Shown in pieces: positions 26,902 through 35,722 of a stretch of 64,000 nucleotides of DNA. The stretch is from Clostridium_T sp040217795 (GTDB taxonomy: Bacteria; Bacillota; Clostridia; Clostridiales; Clostridiaceae). Numbering within the stretch: position 1 is the stretch's first letter; each line of letters opens with the position of its first letter. The translations under genes and the position numbers were made by a program. The notes below the pieces were generated by a model. The model worked only from the letters and a program-made list of their open reading frames with translations. It was not told where the DNA came from and did not search any database. Location of the stretch: positions 30,510-94,509 of the forward strand of contig JBEHWK010000003.1 in NCBI GenBank assembly GCA_040217795.1. The letters run 5' to 3'.

Positions 26902-27340
26902 AATTATGGAAAAAGTGAAAGGATTATTTGGATTTGGGGAGTACGACGAAGAGTATGAGGATTTTGAAGATGAAGAGATGGTTGAGGCAGAAGAAGACTC
27001 AGAACCTGTATTTGCCAATAAAAAAAGCAACAAGGTAGTGAATATCCATACATCAGCTTCAGCTAAGGTAACTATTAAAAAACCTACAATATATGATGAT
27101 GCAACTGAGATTTGCGAGGCTTTGAAATCAAGAAAAATCGTAGTTATTAATATTTCTGCACTTGATCTGAAGGTTGCACAAAGGTTGCTGGATTTTGTTT
27201 CAGGGGCATGTTTTGCTTTAGCTGGGGAACTTCAGGAAGTAGAGAGAAATGTATACATTTTATCTCCTTCAAATGTTGAAGTTACAAATGAACTAAAAAG
27301 CGAATTATCTTCAAAAGGAATATTTAATTGGAACAAATAG
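26894..27340 (+). CDS. sepF: Cell division protein SepF
   Basis: FtsZ-bundling membrane anchor. 148 residues: N-terminal amphipathic helix (MAKIMEKVKGLFGF), an acidic linker rich in Asp/Glu (about 17-40), then the SepF domain (about 60-145, with PTIYDDATEICEALKSRKIV and RLLDFVSGACFAL). The ATG at 26894 is preferred over 26888: AGGAGG ends only 3 bases before the latter, and SepF proteins start with this helix. It overlaps the yggS stop by 8 bases. ftsZ itself is not in the window. Confidence 0.93.
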   Translation: MAKIMEKVKGLFGFGEYDEEYEDFEDEEMVEAEEDSEPVFANKKSNKVVNIHTSASAKVTIKKPTIYDDATEICEALKSRKIVVINISALDLKVAQRLLDFVSGACFALAGELQEVERNVYILSPSNVEVTNELKSELSSKGIFNWNK

Positions 27341-27369
27341 TATTGCAGACATAAAGGAGAAAATAAGAC

Positions 27370-27627
27370 ATGTTGCTAAGCACACTGTTTTCATTAATAA
27401 GAATTATAGAATGGATTATTCTTATTGATGTTATACTTTCGATAGTCAGTACAATGGGATATGGAATAAATTTATACCACCAGGTAGAAAAAATTGCAGC
27501 TCCTATAATGGAACCATTCAGAAGACTGCAGAACAGCTTTGGTTTAAATATACCTATAGATTTATCACCAATATTGGCACTGGTGGCATTGGATTTAATT
27601 AAGACAATATTGATATGGATATTTTAA
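27370..27627 (+). CDS. yggT: YggT/YlmG family membrane protein
   Basis: Protein of 85 residues with two hydrophobic segments (about 3-25 and 63-84) and the family signature IAAPIMEPFRRLQ between them. Linked to division and membrane organisation in bacteria and plastids; mechanism not established. The position between sepF and ylmH is conserved. Confidence 0.88.
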   Translation: MLLSTLFSLIRIIEWIILIDVILSIVSTMGYGINLYHQVEKIAAPIMEPFRRLQNSFGLNIPIDLSPILALVALDLIKTILIWIF

Positions 27628-27630
27628 CTT

Positions 27631-28398
27631 ATGATTAACAAGAAAGAATTGGCTGCTGTTTTTAAGGGGGAGGAACTAATCTTAGCTCAATCTGTTTTAG
27701 AGAAAGCTAATATTTCTTTTGAATACGAAACAGCAATTTTTACTCAAGAGTTTTTAACACCAAATATGTGGAATTTTTTTTATAAAAATTTATCCAGTGT
27801 ATTGAAAATTGAATGTTATGGAGTATTTGAAGAAAGTGAAAGAAGAATAATTTCTTTTAATAACGTATATCATATACCATATCCAATTTCAGTGCTTAAA
27901 ATAACAAATAATTCTAAATTTAAAACTTTGGAACATAAGGATTATTTAGGTGCGGTTTTATCTATTGGAATAAAAAGAAACAGAATAGGTGACTTAATTA
28001 TTAAGAATAATGAATGTTATCTTGCTGTTTGTGAGGAATTGGAGATTTTTATATGTGACAATTTAAAATCTATAGGGAAAAATCCATGTTCTGTTGAAAG
28101 GGTGGAAAACTTAAATTCGGTACCTAAGGCTGCATTTGATGAAGCTGTAATAAATGTTGCTTCATTGAGGCTCGATGCAGTTGTTGCTGAGATATCAAAT
28201 TGTTCAAGGGCTAATGCTGTAAAACTTATTGATTCTGGCAAGGTATTATTGGATTATTCTGATGAGGTAAATAAAAGCACAGAAGTTAAACCCGGTTCCA
28301 GACTTACTGTCAGGGGAAAAGGGAAGTATATAATCAGTGAAGTAATCGGAAAAACAAAAAGTGATAAATTAAAAATTACAATAAAAAAATATACATAA
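27631..28398 (+). CDS. ylmH: YlmH family S4-domain RNA-binding protein
   Basis: RNA-binding protein of 255 residues with an N-terminal YlmH domain and a C-terminal S4 domain (about 180-245, SLRLDAVVAEISNCSRANAVKLI, then GKVLLDYSDEV). YlmH homologues have been tied to ribosome quality control alongside RqcH; an rqcH gene lies at 32.7 kb. It has almost no ribosome binding site of its own and starts 3 bases after yggT, so translation is probably coupled. Confidence 0.88.
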   Translation: MINKKELAAVFKGEELILAQSVLEKANISFEYETAIFTQEFLTPNMWNFFYKNLSSVLKIECYGVFEESERRIISFNNVYHIPYPISVLKITNNSKFKTLEHKDYLGAVLSIGIKRNRIGDLIIKNNECYLAVCEELEIFICDNLKSIGKNPCSVERVENLNSVPKAAFDEAVINVASLRLDAVVAEISNCSRANAVKLIDSGKVLLDYSDEVNKSTEVKPGSRLTVRGKGKYIISEVIGKTKSDKLKITIKKYT

Positions 28399-28412
28399 TA
28401 TGAGGTGATACT

Positions 28413-29054
28413 ATGAAAATTACTCCAATGGACATAAATAACAAGGAGTTTAAAAAGGGCATTAGAGGGTACAATACTGAAGAGGTTGATGAATTTCTAG
28501 ATGAAGTTGTTGACAATTTTGAAGAAGTATATAAAGAAAATTCTCACCTAAAGGAAAAAATTGCTGTGTTAAATGAAAAGCTGGATCATTACAGTAAAAT
28601 AGAAAATACAATTCAGAACACTTTATTGTTAGCTCAAAATGCAGCAGAACAAGCTAAGAACTCTTCTCAAAAAGAAGCTGAAATGTTAATTAAAAATGCA
28701 AATGATACAGCCCAAAAAATATTAGACAAAGCTCATGAAGATGTAATTCACATAAACGATGAATATGACAAATTAAAGCAAGAGTTTGTTAAGTTCAGGG
28801 CTAAATTCAGGAATTTTATGAATACTCAGCTGGAAACTTTTGATGATTTGGAAAAGGATGTTATTAAAACTTATAATATAGCTGCTCCAGTTCAGGAGAA
28901 TTTTCAACAAAGCATTCAAGAAAATATTGAAGAAAGAGAAATCGCAATAGAAGAAGCAGCAGCGGAAGAAGAAACGGCAGCAGCTGTTGAAGCAGTAAAT
29001 AATTCTATCAGCAGCGATTTGGATCAAATAAAAAGTTTTTTTGCTAATAAGTAG
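28413..29054 (+). CDS. divIVA: DivIVA domain cell division/polarity protein
   Basis: Coiled-coil protein recruited to negatively curved membrane at poles and septa. 213 residues: the N-terminal membrane-binding DivIVA domain (TPMDINNKEFKKGIRGYN, then EEVDEFLDEVVDNFE), long heptad-rich coiled coil to about residue 155, and an acidic Ala/Glu tail (EEAAAEEETAAAVEA). Last gene of the division cluster; terminator follows. Confidence 0.93.
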   Translation: MKITPMDINNKEFKKGIRGYNTEEVDEFLDEVVDNFEEVYKENSHLKEKIAVLNEKLDHYSKIENTIQNTLLLAQNAAEQAKNSSQKEAEMLIKNANDTAQKILDKAHEDVIHINDEYDKLKQEFVKFRAKFRNFMNTQLETFDDLEKDVIKTYNIAAPVQENFQQSIQENIEEREIAIEEAAAEEETAAAVEAVNNSISSDLDQIKSFFANK

Positions 29055-29061
29055 TTTAAGG

Positions 29062-29092
29062 TGCAAAATCTGTATGGGTTTTGCATTTTTTT
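29062..29092 (+). terminator. Intrinsic terminator of divIVA
   Basis: TGCAAAA (29062-29068) pairs with TTTTGCA (29079-29085), then seven Ts. Those Ts are the first bases of repeat copy B. Confidence 0.85.
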
Positions 29093-29247
29093 ATTCTTTA
29101 GGAAATTATATTTTTTGAAATCTGTGGATAACTTAAAGGATATGAGATTATACGAAGTCTAGATGCAGTCCTAAAGAATAAAAAAGAGAATTTGTCGCCT
29201 GCCAGATTTTCCTCACATATGTTCGGAAAGGCAGATGGGAGAAAAAA
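29088..29247 (+). repeat. Interspersed element, copy B (tail missing)
   Basis: Second copy. Left arm TTTATTCTTTAG (29090-29101) and right arm CTAAAGAATAAA (29171-29182). Relative to copy A both arms carry a change at the same pairing position, so the pair is kept. Core GTCGCCTGCC starts at 29194, 23 bases after the right arm starts, as in the other copies; CTGCC 29199-29203, GGCAG 29230-29234. It ends after GAGAAAAAA without the terminator-like tail. Confidence 0.85.
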
Positions 29248-29335
29248 TTACTTGATATTTATTTACCTTAAATTTATGATATAATTTGTGATGATAATAA
29301 TATTTTCCTATTTTGAAATAATAATATATGTAACC

Positions 29336-29438
29336 TATATAGAAAACATTAATGTTCTTACATTGTGCGGAAGGGCTCTCGGGAAATAAGCCGATAGACG
29401 TGACAGCAGAATGTAAAAGAATTTTTGCTTTCTATATA
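29336..29438 (+). ncRNA. Candidate structured RNA upstream of the DksA-like gene
   Basis: Outer stem TATATAGAAA (29336-29345) with TTTCTATATA (29429-29438); inner stem TTCTTACATT (29355-29364) with AATGTAAAAGAA (29410-29421, one bulged A). Together they enclose a GC-richer head (29365-29409) that can form GGCT/AGCC. The head stands out from its AT-rich surroundings. I do not recognise a known riboswitch or ribozyme consensus. It ends 35 bases before the DksA-like ATG. Confidence 0.5.
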
Positions 29439-29473
29439 ACAAAATAATTATTAATATAAAAGAGGGTGTTATT

Positions 29474-30067
29474 ATGAATCAGAAACTTATGAAATGTTAT
29501 GAAAACAAGCTTATAGATGAAAAAGAAAAAATAAACGATATTCTGTTAAAAATGAAAAAAAATGACCTGATATACAGAAATGAGGAGATAGCATCAGAGA
29601 TTTCACACTATGACAATCATCCGGCTGATTCAGCAGGCAATATTGTTGATATGGAATTAGGGATAGCATTAAAATCAAATGAAGATAAGATCTTATATAA
29701 AATAGAAAAGGCGCTGGCTTCAATAAAAGATGGAAGCTATGGTATCTGCAAGTCCTGCGGAAAAGAAATAACCAAGGAAAGGTTAGATGTTATTCCATAT
29801 GCTGAGTATTGCATCAGTTGCCAGAAACGTAAAAATTCAAGTGTTAGGCAACAAGAAAGACCTGTTGAAGAAAAAGTTTTAGGAAATCCTTTTATTATTA
29901 ATGATAACAGAATATTAACAGATGGAAGTGATTGTTATCAAGGCGTTTATGATTATAATGATATCAGAAACATAGAAGATTTTTATAATGAAGATGAAGA
30001 TGAATTTTACACAGATCCAATGGATAAGATAAGCAATGCACAATATAAGGCGGGCTTGCCCGATTAG
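29474..30067 (+). CDS. TraR/DksA-type zinc finger protein (YteA-like)
   Basis: 197 residues with an N-terminal coiled-coil hairpin (about 5-60) and a C4 zinc finger: C92/C95 in ICKSCG and C113/C116 in YCISCQ. The acidic tail contains repeated Asp/Glu-Tyr motifs. DksA-type proteins enter the RNA polymerase secondary channel; the Firmicute YteA group is poorly characterised and has been linked to sporulating cells. AGAGGGTG precedes the ATG. A structured leader precedes the gene. lspA, often located between this gene and rluD, is absent. Confidence 0.83.
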   Translation: MNQKLMKCYENKLIDEKEKINDILLKMKKNDLIYRNEEIASEISHYDNHPADSAGNIVDMELGIALKSNEDKILYKIEKALASIKDGSYGICKSCGKEITKERLDVIPYAEYCISCQKRKNSSVRQQERPVEEKVLGNPFIINDNRILTDGSDCYQGVYDYNDIRNIEDFYNEDEDEFYTDPMDKISNAQYKAGLPD

Positions 30068-30092
30068 TTTTTAGGGAGAGGCTGTAATTTAA

Positions 30093-31007
30093 ATGGAAGA
30101 AAAAAGTTTTATAGTTGAAGAGAAATATGCTAATTTAAGATTAGATAAATTTTTAGCTGAAATTTTAGTTGATAAATCAAGAAGTTTCATACAGGAAATT
30201 ATTAATTCTGAAAATGTAAAAGTAAACGGCAGGGTTGTTAAAAGCAGTTATAAATTGAAAACTGGTGATCACATTATGGTTGTTTTACCTGAAGCCGTGA
30301 ATTTGGATGTCCAGGGGGAAAATATCCCTCTGGAAATTATGCATGAAGATAGAGATGTTATAGTAGTAAATAAACCTCAGGGTATGGTGGTTCATCCTGC
30401 ACCGGGAAATTACAGCGGAACTTTAGTAAATGCATTATTATTCCACTGCAAGGATTTGTCAGGAATAAATGGAGTGATCAGACCTGGAATTGTACATAGA
30501 ATAGACAAGGATACTTCGGGAGTATTAGTTGTAGCTAAAAATGATTATAGTCACAATTTTTTAGCTAGTCAGCTTAAAGACCATTCAATGAAGCGGGAGT
30601 ATATTGCGTTGGTGGAAGGAAGATTGAAAAATCAAAATGGTACAATCAACGCACCAATCGGAAGACATCCAAAGGAAAGAATAAAAATGGCTATAGTTGA
30701 GAATGGCAGGGAAGCCGTTACTCATTATGAAGTTTTAGAAGTTTTTGATAAGTACACACTTATTAAATGTATGCTGGAAACTGGCAGAACCCATCAGATA
30801 AGGGTTCATATGGCTAAAATAGGACATCCCTTAGTGGGAGATCCTGTTTATGGACATAAAAAACAAAAATTCCTTGTTAGTGGGCAGATGCTGCATGCCC
30901 GATTGCTGGGATTCATACATCCTTCAACAAAGGAATACATGGAATTTTCATCAGAATTGCCCAAGTATTTTCAAGATATAATTAATAAATTAAGGAGGGA
31001 AAGTTAA
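30093..31007 (+). CDS. rluD: RluA-family 23S rRNA pseudouridine synthase (RluD-like)
   Basis: Converts uridines in 23S rRNA (E. coli RluD: 1911, 1915, 1917). 304 residues: an N-terminal S4 domain (about 10-75) and a catalytic domain with HRIDKDTSGVLVVAKN (catalytic Asp in RIDKDTSG), KREYIALVEG, TGRTHQIRVHMAKIGHPLVGDPVYG. The exact target uridines cannot be predicted. Followed after 4 bases by pyrR. Confidence 0.93.
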   Translation: MEEKSFIVEEKYANLRLDKFLAEILVDKSRSFIQEIINSENVKVNGRVVKSSYKLKTGDHIMVVLPEAVNLDVQGENIPLEIMHEDRDVIVVNKPQGMVVHPAPGNYSGTLVNALLFHCKDLSGINGVIRPGIVHRIDKDTSGVLVVAKNDYSHNFLASQLKDHSMKREYIALVEGRLKNQNGTINAPIGRHPKERIKMAIVENGREAVTHYEVLEVFDKYTLIKCMLETGRTHQIRVHMAKIGHPLVGDPVYGHKKQKFLVSGQMLHARLLGFIHPSTKEYMEFSSELPKYFQDIINKLRRES

Positions 31008-31011
31008 TATA

Positions 31012-31548
31012 ATGAAATTAAAATCAGTTTTGTTGGATGAAAATGCAATTAGAAGAAGTTTGTTAAGAATATCTCATGAAATAATTGAAAAGAATAAAGG
31101 CGTTGATGATGTAGTTCTTATTGGTATAAAAAGAAGGGGATATCCAATAGCCCAGAGAATAGCTGAACAGATTAAACAAATAGAAGGGGTCGATGTACCG
31201 GTAGGAAAAGTTGATATCACTTTATATAGAGATGACCTGGCTGAAATTGGTGAAGTGCCTGAAGTTTATAAAAATGGTATAGGTATAAGGATAAAAGATA
31301 AAAAGGTTATTATAGTGGATGATGTTTTGTTTACATGCAGAACTGTCAGAGCAGCAATTGATGCTATAATAGATTATGAAAGACCTAAATCCATACAGCT
31401 TGCCGTACTGATAGACAGAGGGCATAAGGAACTTCCTATCAGGGCAGATTATGTGGGGAAAAATGTTCCTACATCCAGCTCAGAAATTGTAGCTGTAAAG
31501 ATAAAAGACATAGATAAAGAAGACTCTGTAAAAATTTATGAAAGATAA
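31012..31548 (+). CDS. pyrR: PyrR bifunctional pyr-operon attenuator/uracil phosphoribosyltransferase
   Basis: RNA-binding regulator of pyrimidine genes with uracil phosphoribosyltransferase activity. 178 residues, typical. Seen: KSVLLDENAIRRSL, VLIGIKRRGYPIA, DITLYRDDL and the PRPP loop IVDDVLFTCRTVRAA. The loop has Cys where the PRTase motif usually has Gly (TGRT); RNA-binding and fold residues look intact. No pyr genes and no PyrR-binding hairpin are nearby, so it acts in trans. Confidence 0.92.
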   Translation: MKLKSVLLDENAIRRSLLRISHEIIEKNKGVDDVVLIGIKRRGYPIAQRIAEQIKQIEGVDVPVGKVDITLYRDDLAEIGEVPEVYKNGIGIRIKDKKVIIVDDVLFTCRTVRAAIDAIIDYERPKSIQLAVLIDRGHKELPIRADYVGKNVPTSSSEIVAVKIKDIDKEDSVKIYER

Positions 31549-31562
31549 ATGAGGTATTTTTA

Positions 31563-32678
31563 ATGGACTATAAATTAATTGCAACTTCAGCCTTCGGGCT
31601 TGAATCAGTTGTAGCCAAGGAACTGAAATCTCTAGGTTACGAAGAACTGGTTCTTGAAAATGGGAAAGTACATTTTACCGGAGACGAATTAGATATAGCT
31701 ATTGCTAACATACACTTGAGAACTGCGGAAAGAATTTTGATAAATATGGGAGAATTTGAAGCCAGAACATTTGAAGAACTATTTCAAGGAACTAGGGCAA
31801 TAAATTGGGGGCAGTTAATTCCTGTTGACGGCAAAATGCACGTGACGGGAAAGTCAATAAAATCAACTTTGTTTTCTGTTCCGGACTGTCAATCTATAGT
31901 GAAAAAAGCCATGGTTACGAGCATGCAGGAGAAGTATAACAGGACTGTATTTACTGAAGATGGGCCAGTTTATAAAACAGAAATATCTTTATTAAAGGAT
32001 AAAGCTACTCTTTCTGTAGATACATCTGGAGTTGGGCTGCATAAAAGAGGATACAGGGAAAAAGCCGGAGAGGCTCCACTTAAAGAAACGCTGGCTGCTG
32101 CAATGGTATTGCTATCAAAATGGACAGGTAAAGAAACCTTAATAGATCCATTTTGTGGTTCAGGAACAATTTTAATAGAAGCAGCAATGATTGCCAGAGA
32201 TATTGCACCGGGATTGAAAAGAAAGTTTGTAAGTGAAGATTGGCCCAATATTTCTCAAGATATATGGGAGCAAGTAAGAGAAGGCGGAAGAAAGTCCATT
32301 AAGAACAGGGATATAAAAATGTACGGGTATGATATCAATGGAAGATTATTGTCAGTGGCAAGAGATAATGCAAGATTAGCTGGAGTGGAAGACAATATTG
32401 AGTTTAAAAAACAGGACTTCAGAGAACTTGAATTAAGAGGAGAAGATTTGTTCATAATAACAAATCCTCCTTATGGTGAAAGAATAGGTGAGGAAGAAGA
32501 GATTAAACTGCTATATAAAAGGCTGGGACAGATGAAAAAGAATAATCCAGATGTGCAGATGGATATACTCACTTCTTATGAAAAATTTCAAGAGGTTTTT
32601 GGGTCTAAGGCAGACAAAAACAGAAAACTGTATAATGGCAGATTAAAATGTTATAATTACGAATATTTTAGAAAATAA
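31563..32678 (+). CDS. THUMP-domain class I SAM-dependent RNA methyltransferase (RlmL/YpsC-like)
   Basis: rRNA guanine-N2 methyltransferase related to the RlmL N-terminal half and Bacillus YpsC/RlmL. 371 residues: ferredoxin-like and THUMP region (about 1-160), then a Rossmann methyltransferase with DPFCGSGTILIEAAMIARDIAPG (SAM loop plus helix, here split DPFCGSGTI and EAAMIARDIAPG) and the catalytic ITNPPYGERIG. The target base is probably in 23S rRNA (inference). Converges on rqcH. Confidence 0.9.
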   Translation: MDYKLIATSAFGLESVVAKELKSLGYEELVLENGKVHFTGDELDIAIANIHLRTAERILINMGEFEARTFEELFQGTRAINWGQLIPVDGKMHVTGKSIKSTLFSVPDCQSIVKKAMVTSMQEKYNRTVFTEDGPVYKTEISLLKDKATLSVDTSGVGLHKRGYREKAGEAPLKETLAAAMVLLSKWTGKETLIDPFCGSGTILIEAAMIARDIAPGLKRKFVSEDWPNISQDIWEQVREGGRKSIKNRDIKMYGYDINGRLLSVARDNARLAGVEDNIEFKKQDFRELELRGEDLFIITNPPYGERIGEEEEIKLLYKRLGQMKKNNPDVQMDILTSYEKFQEVFGSKADKNRKLYNGRLKCYNYEYFRK

Positions 32679-32697
32679 AATTGCATATCTATGAAGT

Positions 32698-32736
32698 AAG
32701 GTCCTTTAAAATAATAAGATTTTAAAGGACCTTTAA
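32698..32736. terminator. Bidirectional terminator between the methyltransferase gene and rqcH
   Basis: A perfect 15-bp stem, AAGGTCCTTTAAAAT (32698-32712) with ATTTTAAAGGACCTT (32719-32733), between convergent genes. Confidence 0.85.
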
Positions 32737-32737
32737 C

Positions 32738-34459
32738 TTATGCTTTATTCAATGAAGGTTCTGTGGGATTTATATAAATAGTTTTATTATTTGTGTATAT
32801 AACCATTCCAGGTTTTGCGGAGTTTGGTTTTTTAACATATTTAACCTTTGTATAGTCTACTGGAATGTTAGAAGACAATTTCCCTTTGCTGTAATAAGCA
32901 GCGAGATTGGCAGCTTCAATAAGAGTGTTCTCAGGAACAATACTTCCTTTGATTATTACATGAGAACCAGGTATATCTTTCGTATGTAGCCAGGTATCTT
33001 CTTTATTTGCCAGTTTTAATGTCAAATAATCGTTTTGAATATTATTTTTACCTACGAAAATATCAAGACCGTCGCTGGAAATAAAGTGAAGGGGTTTAGC
33101 TGCCTTCTCTTTTTTATCTTTAGGATTTTTCCTGAATTTAATATAGCCGGTTTCAATAAGCTCTTTTTTTATTTCATCAATGTCTGTATATTGTTCTGAA
33201 TTTTCTAAGTTAGTAAGAGCTGATTTTAAATATTGAAGTTCTTCTGTATTTTTTTGTAATTGTTCAATGGCGTTTTCTTCTGATTTTTTCATTTTGTTAT
33301 ATTTTTTATAGTAATACTGTACATTTTCTGAAGGTGATTTATTTGGATCAAGGGGGATATCAACATAATCATTTTCTTTTTCGCTGTAGAAGTTCAACAA
33401 ATTAATTTTTGCATCACCTTTCTTTAACTGATAGATGAATGAGGTAAGTAGGTCACCCTTTGTTTTATAATCATTTTTTTCTTTGCATTCATTTAATATT
33501 GAGGTTAAAATGCTGGACTTTTTATTGCAGCGGTCAATATTCGTATTGATAATTTTTTGAAGGACACTTGATTTTGTTTTCAATCGCTCTTGTTTATCTT
33601 TTCTTTGATAAAATAATTCAAGCATATCTGAAGGATCAATAAATTCTTCTGCGGAATAGTCCTTGTAATTTGTTATTGGAACAAAGTAGAAATCCTTATA
33701 TTCTTCTTTAGATTTAAAAAGGAGGAACTTAGCTCTGGAATCAATTTGCTGAAAGTATCTTATTAAGAATTCATATAAAACATCTGGTGAAGTATCAGGA
33801 GTGGTTTCAGTAAAGTCATAGTAAAGCTGAGTGCTGAATAATTTACTTATACCTGTGAATACATTCGAAAAGAAACTTTCATTAAAGGTGATGTTTTTTT
33901 CTGTTATAAGATTTAAGAATTCTTCCTTCGAAAAGTTAAAAGGATTTATCTTATGGCTTGAAGGAGGAAGAACATACTTCACTCCAGGGAACAGAACTCT
34001 GAAAGAATTCACGTCTGAGGATACGTGTTTAATACATTCCATTATCCTTGAATCTCTGTCCCTTATGAGAGTTATATTGCTGTGCCTTCCCATTATTTCA
34101 ATAACAAGTTTATATATTGAGTTAAAACCAAGTTCATCCATTGCCTCAATAGTAATTGTAATAATTCTGTCATTTTCATATTGGGAAATATCTACGATTT
34201 TGCCTCCGGATAAATATTTTCTTAAAACCATTAAAAACATTGGTGCTTTTAGTGGATTTGATTTTAATTCTTTAGTAAAATGTATACGGGGATATTTACT
34301 GGAAGCAGAAACAAGCAATTTCTTATTTTTACCTCCAGTTCTTAATGTTAATATTATTTCATCCTTTTCAGGTTGATTTATTTTATCAATTTTAGCTCCA
34401 ATTAATTCAGGTTTAAAACTTTCCATAAAGTAATGTAAAAATATACCGTCTAAAGCCAT
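32738..34459 (-). CDS. rqcH: RqcH/NFACT family ribosome quality control protein
   Basis: Binds peptidyl-tRNA on stalled 50S subunits and directs alanine tailing of the blocked chain (Rqc2/RqcH, formerly annotated FbpA). 573 residues: NFACT-N (about 1-240, with MALDGIFLHYFMESF and EIMGRHSNITLI), helical coiled coil M domain (about 280-430) and NFACT-R (about 450-555, TWLHTKDIPGSHVII, AAYYSKGK, KPNSAKPGMV). Transcribed against its neighbours from a good promoter. GAAAGGAAG lies before the ATG. Confidence 0.93.
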   Translation of the reverse strand: MALDGIFLHYFMESFKPELIGAKIDKINQPEKDEIILTLRTGGKNKKLLVSASSKYPRIHFTKELKSNPLKAPMFLMVLRKYLSGGKIVDISQYENDRIITITIEAMDELGFNSIYKLVIEIMGRHSNITLIRDRDSRIMECIKHVSSDVNSFRVLFPGVKYVLPPSSHKINPFNFSKEEFLNLITEKNITFNESFFSNVFTGISKLFSTQLYYDFTETTPDTSPDVLYEFLIRYFQQIDSRAKFLLFKSKEEYKDFYFVPITNYKDYSAEEFIDPSDMLELFYQRKDKQERLKTKSSVLQKIINTNIDRCNKKSSILTSILNECKEKNDYKTKGDLLTSFIYQLKKGDAKINLLNFYSEKENDYVDIPLDPNKSPSENVQYYYKKYNKMKKSEENAIEQLQKNTEELQYLKSALTNLENSEQYTDIDEIKKELIETGYIKFRKNPKDKKEKAAKPLHFISSDGLDIFVGKNNIQNDYLTLKLANKEDTWLHTKDIPGSHVIIKGSIVPENTLIEAANLAAYYSKGKLSSNIPVDYTKVKYVKKPNSAKPGMVIYTNNKTIYINPTEPSLNKA

Positions 34460-34490
34460 GTAAATCTTCCTTTCATTATAATATAGATTT

Positions 34491-34520
34491 AGTATAACAT
34501 TACTTAAACAATCCTATCAA
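34491..34520 (-). promoter_or_regulatory. Promoter of rqcH
   Basis: Minus strand: TTGATA, 18 bases, TATACT, about 30 bases upstream of the ATG. Confidence 0.6.
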
Positions 34521-34613
34521 CAAATTATAAAATGGATATGGTCAGGGTTTTAATTGAATTTCAATCAAAGAATTTAAAAAGTTGCAATTGTAGGAGGATA
34601 AAAGTAATAATAT

Positions 34614-35651
34614 ATGAAAATTAAATACTCAATAATTACACTATTGCTGTTCTTTTTAACATTAAACTTATCTTCCTGCAGTAATAAGAATACTGGAACA
34701 GAAAAAAATAATGGCAGTTATAAAGATTACAGCAAAATAACAGCCGGGAGTGTAAATTATTATAGCAACGGTAAAATGAAAATAATATCTGATCTTAAAA
34801 ATAACAGCAGTATATCTGATGACGAAGAGGGAATATTAATTAAATATATAAAAGATAATAACGCATACCTAAGAGAAAAGAAGAAAGATAATTCCAATGA
34901 GCTTATTTTAGGAAGCAATAATAAAGAGAATATAATTGAAGGCTGGAATAATCTAAAAGATGTTAAACTGTCTCCAAAGGGGGATAAGGTTTTTTATAAT
35001 AAAACTGACTCGGATGGAAGTGTTTCTTTGGGATTTTATAGCTCTGCAGATAATAAATTTAATGAAATTAGAACAGATACTCTTATTTCAGGAAATTTAT
35101 ATGAATGGCTGGATAATGATTCTATAATCTATTATGGGGTAAAAACTGAAAAAAAAATAAATGGGGTATTCTCTTATAATACGGAAAATAATGAAGAAAA
35201 ACTTCTGTTTGAGGTTAAAAAAGGAATAATTGAATATCTGCATATCAATAAAAAGGAAATACTATATCTGGTCTCAGATTTCAGCAGTACGAAAAATTTA
35301 TATTCACTTGATGTTAAAAATAATAAAGTTAAGAGTATGAGTAATGAAGTGCAAAATATAGAGGACCTTATTGTTATGGGTGAAAAAATATACGTACTTG
35401 GAAAGAGGACAAACAATTCTATGTCAGTTTATATTTTAGAAAATGGAAACTTCAAGAGACTGGTATATGATTTTCCTAAGAATATTGATATAGAAAAAGG
35501 AATAGAGACAAACAAGGAAGGGAGCATTTTATTTATAGGTTACGATGAAACCTCAAACAAGGAAGATGTTTATGAAATAGCTTTAAAAGAACAATCTATC
35601 AGCCTTTTATCAAAAAAATCAGGGGAGTATTATTTTATAGAAACAAATTGA
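34614..35651 (+). CDS. Putative lipoprotein with beta-propeller-like repeats
   Basis: Exported lipoprotein of 345 residues: signal peptide with lipobox LSSC (Cys about residue 22), then a hydrophilic Asn/Lys-rich body. Weak repeats around SPKGDKVFYNKTDSDGSVSLGFYS, EWLDNDSIIYYGV and KLLFEVK resemble the strands of TolB/DUF5050-like propellers, but no catalytic motif is visible. It sits between rqcH (divergent) and the pilus operon and has its own terminator, so it is probably not part of that operon. Function unknown. Confidence 0.72.
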   Translation: MKIKYSIITLLLFFLTLNLSSCSNKNTGTEKNNGSYKDYSKITAGSVNYYSNGKMKIISDLKNNSSISDDEEGILIKYIKDNNAYLREKKKDNSNELILGSNNKENIIEGWNNLKDVKLSPKGDKVFYNKTDSDGSVSLGFYSSADNKFNEIRTDTLISGNLYEWLDNDSIIYYGVKTEKKINGVFSYNTENNEEKLLFEVKKGIIEYLHINKKEILYLVSDFSSTKNLYSLDVKNNKVKSMSNEVQNIEDLIVMGEKIYVLGKRTNNSMSVYILENGNFKRLVYDFPKNIDIEKGIETNKEGSILFIGYDETSNKEDVYEIALKEQSISLLSKKSGEYYFIETN

Positions 35652-35673
35652 GAAGAAATTTGTTTCTTTTTTT
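35639..35673 (+). terminator. Intrinsic terminator of the lipoprotein gene
   Basis: AGAAACAAATT (35639-35649) pairs with AATTTGTTTCT (35657-35667), then Ts. The stop codon lies in the left arm/loop. Confidence 0.85.
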
Positions 35674-35722
35674 ATGATTAAAAATATACCTTCAGGTAAT
35701 AATTACTAAAAGAGGAGGTTAA

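Noticed and set aside
33831..34376. 181-codon open frame on the + strand
   Set aside because: It lies entirely antisense to rqcH, has no ribosome binding site and shows composition typical of a shadow frame.
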